NCBI RefSeq assembly: GCF_014204985.1
Contig: NZ_JACHMP010000001.1
Location: forward strand, 4,960,001-5,024,000
From: Streptosporangium becharense
Lineage (GTDB): Bacteria > Actinomycetota > Actinomycetes > Streptosporangiales > Streptosporangiaceae
DNA: 64,000 bases
Reading direction: 5' to 3'
Every line of letters begins with the position of its first letter. Position 1 is the stretch's first letter. The notes below the pieces were generated by a model. It saw nothing but the letters and a program-made list of their open reading frames with translations, searched no databases and had not been told where the DNA came from. Positions 32,414 through 40,699 of this stretch are shown piece by piece. The position numbers and the translations under genes were made by a program.

Positions 32414-34768
32414 TCAGGCCGGCTCGGCCTCCCGGGGGTCTTCCGGGTGCTCTCCCGGCCTCGGAACCCCGAGCTCCGTCCTGCCGGGCCCCGTCACACC
32501 CGCCTCCGTCACGCCCGGTTCCTCCCCGGCCCGCCCGTGGGCCAGTTCCTCGGCGATGATCTGCTTCTCCGCGGCTTCGATGATCTCCACCGCCCGCTCG
32601 TCCACGGCGGCCTCCGGCGCACCGGCGTGCCGGAGCCAGAGAGCACCCAACGGCGGGACGCGCAGGGTGGCGGAGTACGGCAGGCCGTGGTGGGGCTCCT
32701 CGACGGCGTCCACGGCGCCGAGGTTGCCCACGCCGCTGCCGGCGTAGTCGTAGGCGTCGGTGTTCATCGCCTCCTCCCACTGACCCGCGTACGGCAGGCC
32801 GAGGCGGTAACCCTCGTGCGGGGCACCGGAGAAGTTGACCACGCAGGCGACGGCCGAACCGTCCTCCGCGTAACGGAGGAAGGAGAACACGTTGCCCTGC
32901 GCGTCGTCGGCGTCGATCCAGCGGAAACCCTCGGGGGAGGCGTCCACGCTCCACAGCGCCGGGGTCTCCCGGTAGATCCGGTTGAGGTCGCGCACCATCC
33001 GCTGGACGCCCTTGTGCAGGTCGAAGTCGAGCACCCACCAGTCGAGCCCGCGCTCCTCCGACCACTCCGAGCCCTGGCCGAACTCCCCGCCCATGAACAG
33101 CAGCTGCTTGCCGGGGTGGGCCCACATGAAGGCGAACAGCGCGCGGAGGTTGGCGAAGCGCTGCCACTCGTCGCCGGGCATCTTGCCGAGCAGCGACCCC
33201 TTGCCGTGCACCACCTCGTCGTGCGACAGCGGCAGCACGAAGTTCTCCGAGTACGCGTACATGAGGGAGAAGGTCAGCTGGTGGTGGTGGTACTGCCGGA
33301 AGACCGGCTCGTGCTTCAGGTAGGCGAGGGTGTCGTGCATCCAGCCCATGTTCCACTTGAACCCGAAGCCGAGCCCGCCCAGGTGCGCCGGCCGGGAGAC
33401 GCCCGGCCAGGCGGTCGACTCCTCCGCGACGGTGATGATGCCCGGCGCCTCGCGGTAGGTGACCGCGTTCATCTCCTTGAGGAACTCCACCGCGTCGAGG
33501 TTCTCCCGGCCCCCGTACTGGTTGGGGGTCCACTCGCCCTCGCGCCGCGAGTAGTCGAGATAGAGCATCGAGGCGACCGCGTCGACGCGCAGCCCGTCGA
33601 TGTGGAACTCGCGCAGCCAGAACAGCGCGTTGGCCACCAGGAAGTTGCGCACCTCCCTACGCCCGAAGTCGAAGACGTAGGTGCCCCAGTCGGGGTGCTC
33701 GCCGCGGGCCGGGTCGGCGTGCTCGTACAGCGGCGTGCCGTCGAACCTGGCCAGCGCCCAGTCGTCCATCGGGAAGTGCGCGGGCACCCAGTCGACCAGC
33801 ACCCCGATGCCCGCCCGGTGCAGGCTGTCGACGAGGTACCGGAAGTCGTCCGGGGTGCCGAAGCGGGACGTGGGTGCGTAGTAGGAGGTCACCTGGTAGC
33901 CCCAGGAGCCGCCGAACGGGTGCTCGGCCACCGGCATGAGCTCCACGTGCGTGAACCCCATGTCGGTCACGTACTCGACCAGCTCGGTGGCCAGCTCCCG
34001 GTACGACAGGCCGGGCCGCCAGGAGCCGAGGTGCACCTCGTAGACGCTCATCGGCTCCCGCAGCGCGTCGGCCTGCGCGCGCCGGTTCATCCACTCCTCG
34101 TCCTGCCAGACGTGCTGTGGCCGGTCGACCACGGAGGCGGTGGCGGGCGGCAGTTCGGTGCGCCGGGCCATCGGGTCGGCCTTGGCCCGCCAGACCCCGT
34201 CGGCGCCCAGGATGCTGAACTTGTAGCGGTCGCCCTCGCCGACTCCGGGGACGAAGAGCTCCCACACCCCCGATCCGCCGAGCGAGCGCATGGGGTGGGC
34301 CGTGCCGTCCCAGTGGTTGAAGTCTCCGATGATCCGGATGCCGCGGGCGTTCGGTGCCCACACGGCGAACGCGGTGCCGTCCTCGTCCTCGTGACGCATG
34401 ACCCGCGCGCCGAGGACCTCCCAGAGCCGCTCGTGCCGCCCCTCGCCGATGAGGTGCAGGTCGACCTCGCCCAGGGTGGGCCAGTGCCGGTAGGGGTCAC
34501 CGGTCTCGTACGGCTCGGCGCCTGGATAGGTGACGCGCAGCCGGTAGTCGGGGATCTTGTCGAGCCCGGGGAGCGTCACCGCGAACACCCCGTGGGCGAG
34601 GTGCTTCATGTCGTGCGGCACGCCGTCGACCACCGCCTGGACCTTCTCCGCCAGCGGCCGCAACGCTCTGACGGTCACGCCTTCCGGCCCTGGGTGCGCT
34701 CCGAGGATCGAGTGCGGGTCGTGGTGCGCGCCGCCGGCCAGGCGGTCGAGGTCCAGGTGCGCGTTCAT
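32414..34768 (-). CDS. glgB: 1,4-alpha-glucan branching enzyme GlgB
   Basis: 784-aa GH13 branching enzyme. It transfers alpha-1,4 segments to alpha-1,6 positions in glycogen, or in the maltosyl polymer of the GlgE pathway. An N-terminal CBM48 region precedes the barrel. The nucleophile is Asp396 ([11 protein letters not shown]), the acid/base Glu449 ([11 protein letters not shown]), and the third Asp is in [20 protein letters not shown] site precedes the ATG. The C-terminus extends about 40 residues beyond the usual end with a Gly/Val/Thr/Pro-rich tail of repeated GVT/GPG elements. Upstream on the same strand, 26.7 kb away, are maltokinase and trehalose synthase, its common operon partners. 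Confidence 0.93.
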   Translation of the reverse strand: MNAHLDLDRLAGGAHHDPHSILGAHPGPEGVTVRALRPLAEKVQAVVDGVPHDMKHLAHGVFAVTLPGLDKIPDYRLRVTYPGAEPYETGDPYRHWPTLGEVDLHLIGEGRHERLWEVLGARVMRHEDEDGTAFAVWAPNARGIRIIGDFNHWDGTAHPMRSLGGSGVWELFVPGVGEGDRYKFSILGADGVWRAKADPMARRTELPPATASVVDRPQHVWQDEEWMNRRAQADALREPMSVYEVHLGSWRPGLSYRELATELVEYVTDMGFTHVELMPVAEHPFGGSWGYQVTSYYAPTSRFGTPDDFRYLVDSLHRAGIGVLVDWVPAHFPMDDWALARFDGTPLYEHADPARGEHPDWGTYVFDFGRREVRNFLVANALFWLREFHIDGLRVDAVASMLYLDYSRREGEWTPNQYGGRENLDAVEFLKEMNAVTYREAPGIITVAEESTAWPGVSRPAHLGGLGFGFKWNMGWMHDTLAYLKHEPVFRQYHHHQLTFSLMYAYSENFVLPLSHDEVVHGKGSLLGKMPGDEWQRFANLRALFAFMWAHPGKQLLFMGGEFGQGSEWSEERGLDWWVLDFDLHKGVQRMVRDLNRIYRETPALWSVDASPEGFRWIDADDAQGNVFSFLRYAEDGSAVACVVNFSGAPHEGYRLGLPYAGQWEEAMNTDAYDYAGSGVGNLGAVDAVEEPHHGLPYSATLRVPPLGALWLRHAGAPEAAVDERAVEIIEAAEKQIIAEELAHGRAGEEPGVTEAGVTGPGRTELGVPRPGEHPEDPREAEPA

Positions 34769-34956
34769 TGGTCTCTCCCGTAGATCGATATCCCCTACCC
34801 TGCCCTACTCAGGCGCTACAACCCATGCCCTTGTCCGCTATCACCATGCGTGTTGGGAAAACGTGCAGATATGTGGAAGAAGAATGTCCTGATTGTTGCG
34901 CTCTATGCGTTGCGGAGGTTCTCCCGTCCCGACGGGGTGCCGGTGTTCGCCGGAGG

Positions 34957-36216
34957 TCAGCGCGGGTTCTTCGCCGTGACGTCGCGGGGGGTGATGCGGA
35001 ACCCCTGCCAATGGGTCGGCATGGGGTCGGCGTCCTCGTCACGGGCGACGTGGTGGAACCCGACGTTGACCCAGAGGACGGGGTCGGTGAGCCGTTCGCC
35101 GTTGACGTAGCGGTCGACGGAGCGAGCGCACCGCGGGGACGGGTTGGCGCTGGCCAGCCGCTCGCAGGAGCGGTAGTCGGTGACGTAGACGTCGGCGCGG
35201 GTGAACGCCTCGTCGGCGGGGCCGCGGTACTGGGCACTGTCGGAGTTGTTGATCTCCCAGGAGACGCGGTGCCGGTCGGCGTTGCGAACCTTCCGGTCGA
35301 CCACCCGCCACCAGCGCATCGGCCCGCTGACGGCTTTGGCCTCCTGAGTGAAGACGGTCCGCTTGATCTTGCGCTTCGCCGTGCCCGACCCGGTGAAGTC
35401 GTACTGCTCGACGACGTCGTCGGCCCGGCCCGCCACGTCGAAGTCGAGGCGCCAGAAGACGTTGTGGGTGTGGCTCGCCTCGAAATCCGTGTTGCCCACC
35501 CCGATCGGCCAGCCGTGTTCGGGGGTGGTGGTGAACCCGGCCAGCGACCCGGTCGCCCCGACGCGCGGCGTGATCGCGCCGTCGTCGGAGAAGGCCCACT
35601 CGGCGAGGTAGGTGTACCAGCCCACCTGGAAGGCGGCGAAGACCACCAGGTCGCTTCCCTGCGCCGAGGTGTTCCCCAGCTCGGGGTCCGACTTGAGGTA
35701 GGCGTGGCCGCGCGCCCGGGTCGTCACGCAGACGAACTGCTCGCGGCGCTCGCCGAGCGGGCAGTCGGCGGCCCGCAACGGGATGGCGGCGTGGCCCAGC
35801 GCCCCGATGTCGTGGTAGCGGGGCTCACCCCTGTCGTACGGCACGTGGATCTGGGCCAGCGCGGTGCTGCGCAGCACCGCGGCGGGCCGGCCGCCCCGCG
35901 GGGTGTAGACGACCTTGCTGAGGGTCAGGCCCTCGACGGTGCGCATCTCCCAGCAGAGCTGCCAGCGTGCCCCGTTCGGCAGGATCTTGTCGATCAGGTA
36001 CGGCGCGCTGCACGGCGCCGCCGGGGCCTGTGCCGCGGCCCGTGCGGGGGCCTGCCCGGCGGCCGGTGCCGGGATCCGCGCGGCCGGGGCGTGGACGGCT
36101 GACGCCCGGGCGGCGTGGGCCGGGGCGTGGACGGCCGGGGTGAGGCCGCCGGTGAGCACGGCGCAGCAGAGGACGGCGGGAGCGAGGGAGGTCAGGGGGG
36201 TGCGGTGGGGGGACAC
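34957..36216 (-). CDS. Copper amine oxidase-like catalytic-domain protein, secreted
   Basis: 419 aa with a long Ala/Pro-rich export signal region, then a copper amine oxidase catalytic fold only. Matching elements in order are EGLTLSKVVYTPRGG, the catalytic-base Asp136 (RYHDIG, cf. YFDTG), the cofactor region around Tyr201 (FQVGWYTYLAEW), the Cu ligands His249 and His251 (SHTHN), and the third ligand His389 with its MP motif (GFHHVARDEDADPMP). The cofactor consensus is NY(D/E); here the tyrosine is kept but flanked by Trp and Thr. The usual N2/N3 domains are absent and appear to be encoded by the gene 3 nt upstream. If active it would oxidise primary amines outside the cell, giving aldehyde, ammonia and peroxide. 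Confidence 0.75.
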   Translation of the reverse strand: MSPHRTPLTSLAPAVLCCAVLTGGLTPAVHAPAHAARASAVHAPAARIPAPAAGQAPARAAAQAPAAPCSAPYLIDKILPNGARWQLCWEMRTVEGLTLSKVVYTPRGGRPAAVLRSTALAQIHVPYDRGEPRYHDIGALGHAAIPLRAADCPLGERREQFVCVTTRARGHAYLKSDPELGNTSAQGSDLVVFAAFQVGWYTYLAEWAFSDDGAITPRVGATGSLAGFTTTPEHGWPIGVGNTDFEASHTHNVFWRLDFDVAGRADDVVEQYDFTGSGTAKRKIKRTVFTQEAKAVSGPMRWWRVVDRKVRNADRHRVSWEINNSDSAQYRGPADEAFTRADVYVTDYRSCERLASANPSPRCARSVDRYVNGERLTDPVLWVNVGFHHVARDEDADPMPTHWQGFRITPRDVTAKNPR

Positions 36217-36219
36217 GGG

Positions 36220-36894
36220 TCACCACTCCAAGGTGTGGATCTTCTTGGCGGACAGGTCGACGACGATCCGGCTGGTGTCGAGCCAGGTGCCGTCGGGCAG
36301 CCGGACGAACAGCCGCAGACACCGGTGGGTGTCACACCGCCGGGCCGGGCCGTCTTCGCCGGACGGTGTGAAGATCAGGCCGCGTAACCCCAGGTCGGCC
36401 GCGGAAGTGAGGCGGCGGCCCCCCGCCCTGGCGAACGCCTCGCGCACGCCCTTGCCGTACTCGCGGTGGGTCAGCAGCAACTCGGCGGCGGTCGCCTCCT
36501 CCTCCTTCGACGGCGGGGGCTGGACCCCGCGCGTCACGGTCTCCCGTACGACCCTGCCCCGCCCCAGGTCGACGGTCCGCACGATGAGCCGGTCGGAGCC
36601 GTAGTCGTACAGGTAGGCGTCGGCGCGTCGGCGCGCCGGGGTGTCCTTGTCGTCGTCGCGCTCGACGTAGAGCAGTTCGACGCGTCCGGCCGCCATGTGC
36701 GTGCGGGAGCCGGCCGACGCGATCGCGGCGGCCCGGGACACCTCCTGCCCCGTCAGCGGATCCTCCGGCGCGGGTGTCCGCGGGATCACCCCTGCGGCCT
36801 GCGACCCCTGCTCGCCGGGCAGGAACAGCACCGCTCCGGCGACGGCCGCCGCCCCTGCCCCCGCGAGCGCCAGCATGACCAGTCTTCGCCCCAT
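36220..36894 (-). CDS. Secreted protein resembling copper amine oxidase N2/N3 domains
   Basis: 224 aa. The N-terminal signal or anchor (MGRRLVMLALAGAGAAAVAG) is followed by PEDPLTGQEVSRAAAI, like the HPLTxxE start of copper amine oxidase N2. A central LIVRTVDLGRGRVV is followed by RGVQPPPSKEEE, and the C-terminal part reads RLPDGTWLDTSRIVVDLSAKKI. These are the order and spacing of amine oxidase N2 and N3 domains, including the GVQPP motif. Two cysteines (RCDTHRC) lie in the N3-like part. The gene ends 3 nt before the catalytic-domain gene, so the two are co-transcribed. Identification is by pattern recognition and needs a profile search. Confidence 0.65.
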   Translation of the reverse strand: MGRRLVMLALAGAGAAAVAGAVLFLPGEQGSQAAGVIPRTPAPEDPLTGQEVSRAAAIASAGSRTHMAAGRVELLYVERDDDKDTPARRRADAYLYDYGSDRLIVRTVDLGRGRVVRETVTRGVQPPPSKEEEATAAELLLTHREYGKGVREAFARAGGRRLTSAADLGLRGLIFTPSGEDGPARRCDTHRCLRLFVRLPDGTWLDTSRIVVDLSAKKIHTLEW

Positions 36895-37117
36895 GAGAGC
36901 CCTCTTTACTCAATGTTGACTTTCCATTGCGAAGGGTAACCAGCGGCTCGTGTCGGGGCAGGCGAAAGGCGTATTGCGCTCTTGGTGCGTGTTGCCGGGT
37001 TTCCGGGGCGGAGCCGCGCGGCACGCCCCGGCGGGGGGCTTGTCCCGTCCACCGAAGAACTCTCCCGAGATCGAGAAACTTGTGAACCTTTCCCGGTCCC
37101 GGAGCATCAGACCGGGC

Positions 37118-37582
37118 ATGCGTAGATCACTTCTCACCGCTTTCGTCGCCCTGTCCGTCGTCGCCGGAGGTGCGGGTCCCGCCCTCGCCGCGGACACCGC
37201 AGGCGTCACCGCCGGAGCCGTCGCGGTGTCCGCCGCCCCGGGCCAGGCCGTGAACCTCAAGCTCACCGCCCAGGTCCGCAAGGCCCTCGCCGACGCCTAC
37301 TGGCGCAACCCGAGCAGCACCGACCCCTTCCCCCGCGCCAAGGTCGACGGGCCGAAGGACGTCCACTACGGAAAGATCACCGGGTCGACCCCGGCCAGGG
37401 ACGTCTACTGGGCCATCGGTGACATCGGCATCAAGGGCGACCCCGTCAGCTACCAGGGCGGGCCGCACATCTGGCGCAAGGTGGGCAACGGCACTTGGAA
37501 GCACGTCGGCGACACCGGTGGCTGCCTCTCCAAGGTGCCCGCGAAGCTGCTGAAGGTGTGGAAGCAGAGCAGCCACTGCTAG
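37118..37582 (+). CDS. Small secreted protein, function unknown
   Basis: 154 aa from the ATG at 37118, which gives a good signal peptide (MRRSLLTAFVALSVVAGGAGPALAA). The frame is open upstream to 36950 but those residues are not signal-like. The mature part has LTAQVRKALADAYWR and a repeated Trp/Gly pattern (VYWAIGDIG, HIWRKVGNGTWKHVGDTGG), with two cysteines near the end. The pattern suggests a small beta-rich exported domain. I do not recognise a family. It is divergent from the amine oxidase pair. Confidence 0.65.
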   Translation: MRRSLLTAFVALSVVAGGAGPALAADTAGVTAGAVAVSAAPGQAVNLKLTAQVRKALADAYWRNPSSTDPFPRAKVDGPKDVHYGKITGSTPARDVYWAIGDIGIKGDPVSYQGGPHIWRKVGNGTWKHVGDTGGCLSKVPAKLLKVWKQSSHC

Positions 37583-37769
37583 CGGCTTCTCCCCTCCTTC
37601 CGGGCCGGTGAGCCGGAGCTCCGCCTCCGGCGTACGCCGTCGTCGCGGGAGGCGGAGAGCTCGGCGGGTGCGGGGTGTCGGCGGAGGAGGCCGGTGTCCG
37701 GCGGCGAGGTCCAGGCACGATCTTGGCGTGTGACAATCGAGTACTCGCCACGGGATCGGGGGACTGCGA

Positions 37770-38741
37770 ATGCTGCGGCACGGCTCGACGCCGGCGTCCG
37801 GGACGCCGACCGGCTCCGGTCCGCTCCTCCGGACGCGGCCGCGCAGGACGCTCGCCGCGGCCCTGGCCGCGATCTCGGTGGTGGCGGCGTCCGCGTGCGA
37901 CGGTCCGGGCCGGACGTCCCCCGCGCCGGGTGCGCCTCCCGCCGACCGGCAGGCAGGCAGTCCCGCACAGCCGCAGCCGCAGCCGTCCCGGACGGCTCCG
38001 GCCGCGCACACGGTGGTCCGCGACGACCTGCGGTCCGTGTTCCGCGACGCGGGCGTGAAGGGTGCGTTCGCGCTCCTCGACGTGGACGCGGGGCGGACGA
38101 CGGTCGTCGACGCCGACCGGGCGGCGCGGCGGCGGGTCCCCGCCTCCACGTTCAAGATCCCGCACTCCCTGGTCGCCCTGGAGACCGGTGCCGTCAAGAA
38201 CGTCGACGAACCGATCCCGTATGACGGGACTCCGCAGCGCAACAGGGAGTGGGAACGCGACATGAGCCTGCGCGACGCGGTGCGGGTCTCCAACGTCGCC
38301 GCGTTCCAGACCGTCGCGAGGCGGATCGGCCTGCGACGGGAGAAGACGTGGGTGAACCGGCTGGGCTACGGGAACCGCCGGATCGGCACCGCGGTGGACC
38401 GATTCTGGCTGGACGGGCCGCTGAAGATCTCCCCCGTCGAGCAGACGCGGTTCCTGGCCCGGCTGGCCCGGCGGGAGCTCCCGGCCGCCGTCCGCAACCA
38501 GCAGCGGGTGCGCGAGATCCTGAAGGCCGAGCGCAAGGGTGATCACACCCTGTACGCCAAGACCGGCTGGAGCACCGTCGCGCGACCGGGTATCGGCTGG
38601 TGGGTCGGCTGGGTCGAGCGCGACGGCCACGTCTACGCCTTCGCGCTCACCCTGGACGTCCGCGCCGACCGCGACGCCGGGCGGCGGATCCCGGTCGGCC
38701 GGGAACTGCTGCGCCGGCTGGGCGTGCTCCCGGGCACCTGA
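37770..38741 (+). CDS. Class D beta-lactamase-like lipoprotein
   Basis: 323 aa. The signal ends in ASAC with lipidated Cys43, then a Pro/Gln-rich tether. All class D active-site motifs are present: Ser126-T-F-Lys129 (the Lys is carboxylated in active OXA enzymes), Ser174-N-V, Tyr200-G-N, Trp213 (DRFWLDGPLK) and Lys264-T-G. It would hydrolyse beta-lactams at the outer face of the membrane, or serve as a penicillin sensor. Actinobacterial class D enzymes are chromosomal and of variable activity. No BlaR/BlaI-type regulator is adjacent. A weak hairpin (GCCGGAG/CTCCGGC, 37612-37631) separates it from the preceding gene. Confidence 0.87.
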   Translation: MLRHGSTPASGTPTGSGPLLRTRPRRTLAAALAAISVVAASACDGPGRTSPAPGAPPADRQAGSPAQPQPQPSRTAPAAHTVVRDDLRSVFRDAGVKGAFALLDVDAGRTTVVDADRAARRRVPASTFKIPHSLVALETGAVKNVDEPIPYDGTPQRNREWERDMSLRDAVRVSNVAAFQTVARRIGLRREKTWVNRLGYGNRRIGTAVDRFWLDGPLKISPVEQTRFLARLARRELPAAVRNQQRVREILKAERKGDHTLYAKTGWSTVARPGIGWWVGWVERDGHVYAFALTLDVRADRDAGRRIPVGRELLRRLGVLPGT

Positions 38742-38805
38742 GTTCGCGGGTGCCCGGGGAGAGGGGCGGGCCTGCGGCGCGCGGCCGGCGATCGATGGTC
38801 CGCGG

Positions 38806-39435
38806 TCAGCTCCAGGTGGCGTTCCCGAGCACGTTCTCCAGCCCGGGAGTCTTCCAGACGTCCACCACCAGGATCTTCGACGACGGCAGGAACCACTCCC
38901 GCTGGGTGAAGCTCGCCGTCTGCTTCTTGCCGTCGTTCGTCATGCACCGGTTGGCCCAGGCGACGTACTTCGCCTTGTGCCCGGGGCCGGCCGGACGCAG
39001 GCCCTTGGAGGTGGCCTTGCCGGTGGTGTACCAGCTGGTGCCGGCGTTGAAGGGGCAGGGCACCACGCCGCTGAAGGGGTGGAACTGGTACTTGCCCGTG
39101 TAGGTGATGTGGCCGCCCCCGACCGGGACCCGGACGAACTCCTTGGGGCCGAAGACCCAGAAGCTCCGGCAGTTCGCGGCGAAGGGCTCCGGCCGCCGGC
39201 AGCTCCCGGTCGTCACCACGGCCCCGTCCCCGCTGCGGTGCACCCGCCAGCCTGCGGGGAGCTTCAGGTTCATCCCGCGGAAGGACAGGGTCGCGGCCCC
39301 CGCCGCGGACGGGCCCGAGGAGGTCCCACCCGTCGGCGCCTTCACCGGCACCCCCGCCGCGGCCGATGCCGCGGCGGGGACGGCCAGCACGGAGGATGCG
39401 GCGAGGGCGACGAGAATAGAAGATCGTTTCTTCAT
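38806..39435 (-). CDS. Small secreted protein, paralogue of the 31.8-kb gene
   Basis: 209 aa with the signal MKKRSSILVALAASSVLAVPAAA, a Gly/Ser/Thr linker, and a domain opening LSFRGMNLKLPAGWRVHRSGD. Cysteine positions, the GHKAKYVAWANRCM segment and the final WKTPGLENVLGNATW match the 180-aa protein encoded at 31763-32305, so the two form a small exported family. It converges on the class D beta-lactamase gene. No catalytic residues are apparent. Function unknown. Confidence 0.75.
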   Translation of the reverse strand: MKKRSSILVALAASSVLAVPAAASAAAGVPVKAPTGGTSSGPSAAGAATLSFRGMNLKLPAGWRVHRSGDGAVVTTGSCRRPEPFAANCRSFWVFGPKEFVRVPVGGGHITYTGKYQFHPFSGVVPCPFNAGTSWYTTGKATSKGLRPAGPGHKAKYVAWANRCMTNDGKKQTASFTQREWFLPSSKILVVDVWKTPGLENVLGNATWS

Positions 39436-39509
39436 GTCCGTAGGCTATCGGCCCGCACTTGCGGATCATTTGCACCGCTTGTGGATCATTGGCGGACGGG
39501 CGGGTCCGC

Positions 39510-40496
39510 TCAGGCGGGTCCGGCGGGGACGGTGCCGAGGCGGCCCGCCTGGTAGTCCTCGAACGCCTGGACGAGCTCCGCGTGGGTGTTCATCACGAAC
39601 GGCCCGTAGTGCGCGACCGGTTCGCCGATCGGGCGTCCGCCGAGCACGATGACCTCCAGGTTGGGGCTGCGGCTCTCCTGCGTCCCGGCGGCGGAGACGG
39701 TGATGGCCTCGCCGTCGGTGCCCAGGCCGGGCAGCGTTCCGAAACCGTCGAAGACGGCCAGCTGGCCCGACTCGATCGGCTGCCGGTCGGTGCCGGCGCT
39801 GCCCCGCCCGGACAGGACGTACGCGAGCGCGTTGAAATCCTTGCGCCAGGGGAGGGTGAGCCGGGCGCCGGGGCTGAGGGAGGCGTGCAGCAGGGTGATC
39901 GGCGTCCTGGTGGAGCCGGGACCGGTGAAGTCGCCGACCTCGCCGGCGATCAGCCGGACCAGTGCCCCGCCGTCGTCGCTGCTGAGCAGGACGACGTTGC
40001 TCCTGCCGATGTCCTGGTACTTCGGCGCGACCATCTTCTCGCTGCTCGGCAGGTTGACCCAGAGCTGGATCCCGTGGAACAGGCCGCCCTTCTGCACCAG
40101 CCACTCCGGAGGGGCCTCCTTGTGGAGGATTCCACCGCCGGCCGTCATCCATTGCGTGTCGCCGTCGGAGATCGTGCCTCCGCCGCCGTGGGAGTCGGCG
40201 TGGTCGATCACGCCGTCGATCATGTAGGTGACGGTCTCGAAGCCCCGGTGCGGGTGCCAGGGGGTGCCCTTTGGCTCGCCCGGTGCGTACTCCACCTCGC
40301 CCATCTGATCCATCATGATGAACGGGTCGAGGTACTCGGGCTTGATCGTCGCCAGTGCCTTGCGGACCGGGAAGCCCTCTCCCTCGAATCCGCTGGGGGC
40401 GGTGGTGACGGCCAGCACCTGGCGTTCCCGGGTCGCGGTCAGCGGCCGGGGGAGCCGGGGCAGGGTCAACGGGTTCTCCACGGTCACGGCTGGCAT
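39510..40496 (-). CDS. Pirin-family cupin protein
   Basis: 328-aa bicupin. The metal-binding set is complete in the N-terminal cupin: His81, His83 (WHPHRGFET), His125 and Glu127 (ILHKEA). Pirins bind Fe and act variously as quercetinases or transcription cofactors. The signature MMDQMGEVEYAPGEPKGTPWHPH is intact. ATG at 40496. An overlapping frame starting at 40548 is a shadow. It stands alone between a secreted-protein gene and a serine hydrolase. The physiological role cannot be inferred from neighbours. Confidence 0.9.
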   Translation of the reverse strand: MPAVTVENPLTLPRLPRPLTATRERQVLAVTTAPSGFEGEGFPVRKALATIKPEYLDPFIMMDQMGEVEYAPGEPKGTPWHPHRGFETVTYMIDGVIDHADSHGGGGTISDGDTQWMTAGGGILHKEAPPEWLVQKGGLFHGIQLWVNLPSSEKMVAPKYQDIGRSNVVLLSSDDGGALVRLIAGEVGDFTGPGSTRTPITLLHASLSPGARLTLPWRKDFNALAYVLSGRGSAGTDRQPIESGQLAVFDGFGTLPGLGTDGEAITVSAAGTQESRSPNLEVIVLGGRPIGEPVAHYGPFVMNTHAELVQAFEDYQAGRLGTVPAGPA

Positions 40497-40653
40497 CTTG
40501 GGTTCCTTCCTTCGATGTTCGCCCGGGAGAACTCAGTTTATGTTTCAACTATTCCCGGCGGGCAGGTGTACCCGTTTCCCGAGGCGGCCCGGGGCGGCCC
40601 GAATCGGCCTGAATGGGCTCGAATCGGTCAGGGGAAGGCGCTTCCGCCGATGC

Positions 40654-40686
40654 GGGAGGCGCGTCCCGATGCGGGACGCGCCTCCC
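40654..40686. terminator. 15-bp hairpin terminator after the serine hydrolase gene
   Basis: Perfect GGGAGGCGCGTCCCG / CGGGACGCGCCTCCC stem with a 3-nt loop, just past the 40700 stop. Confidence 0.75.
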
Positions 40687-40699
40687 GGAGAGGGACGCC

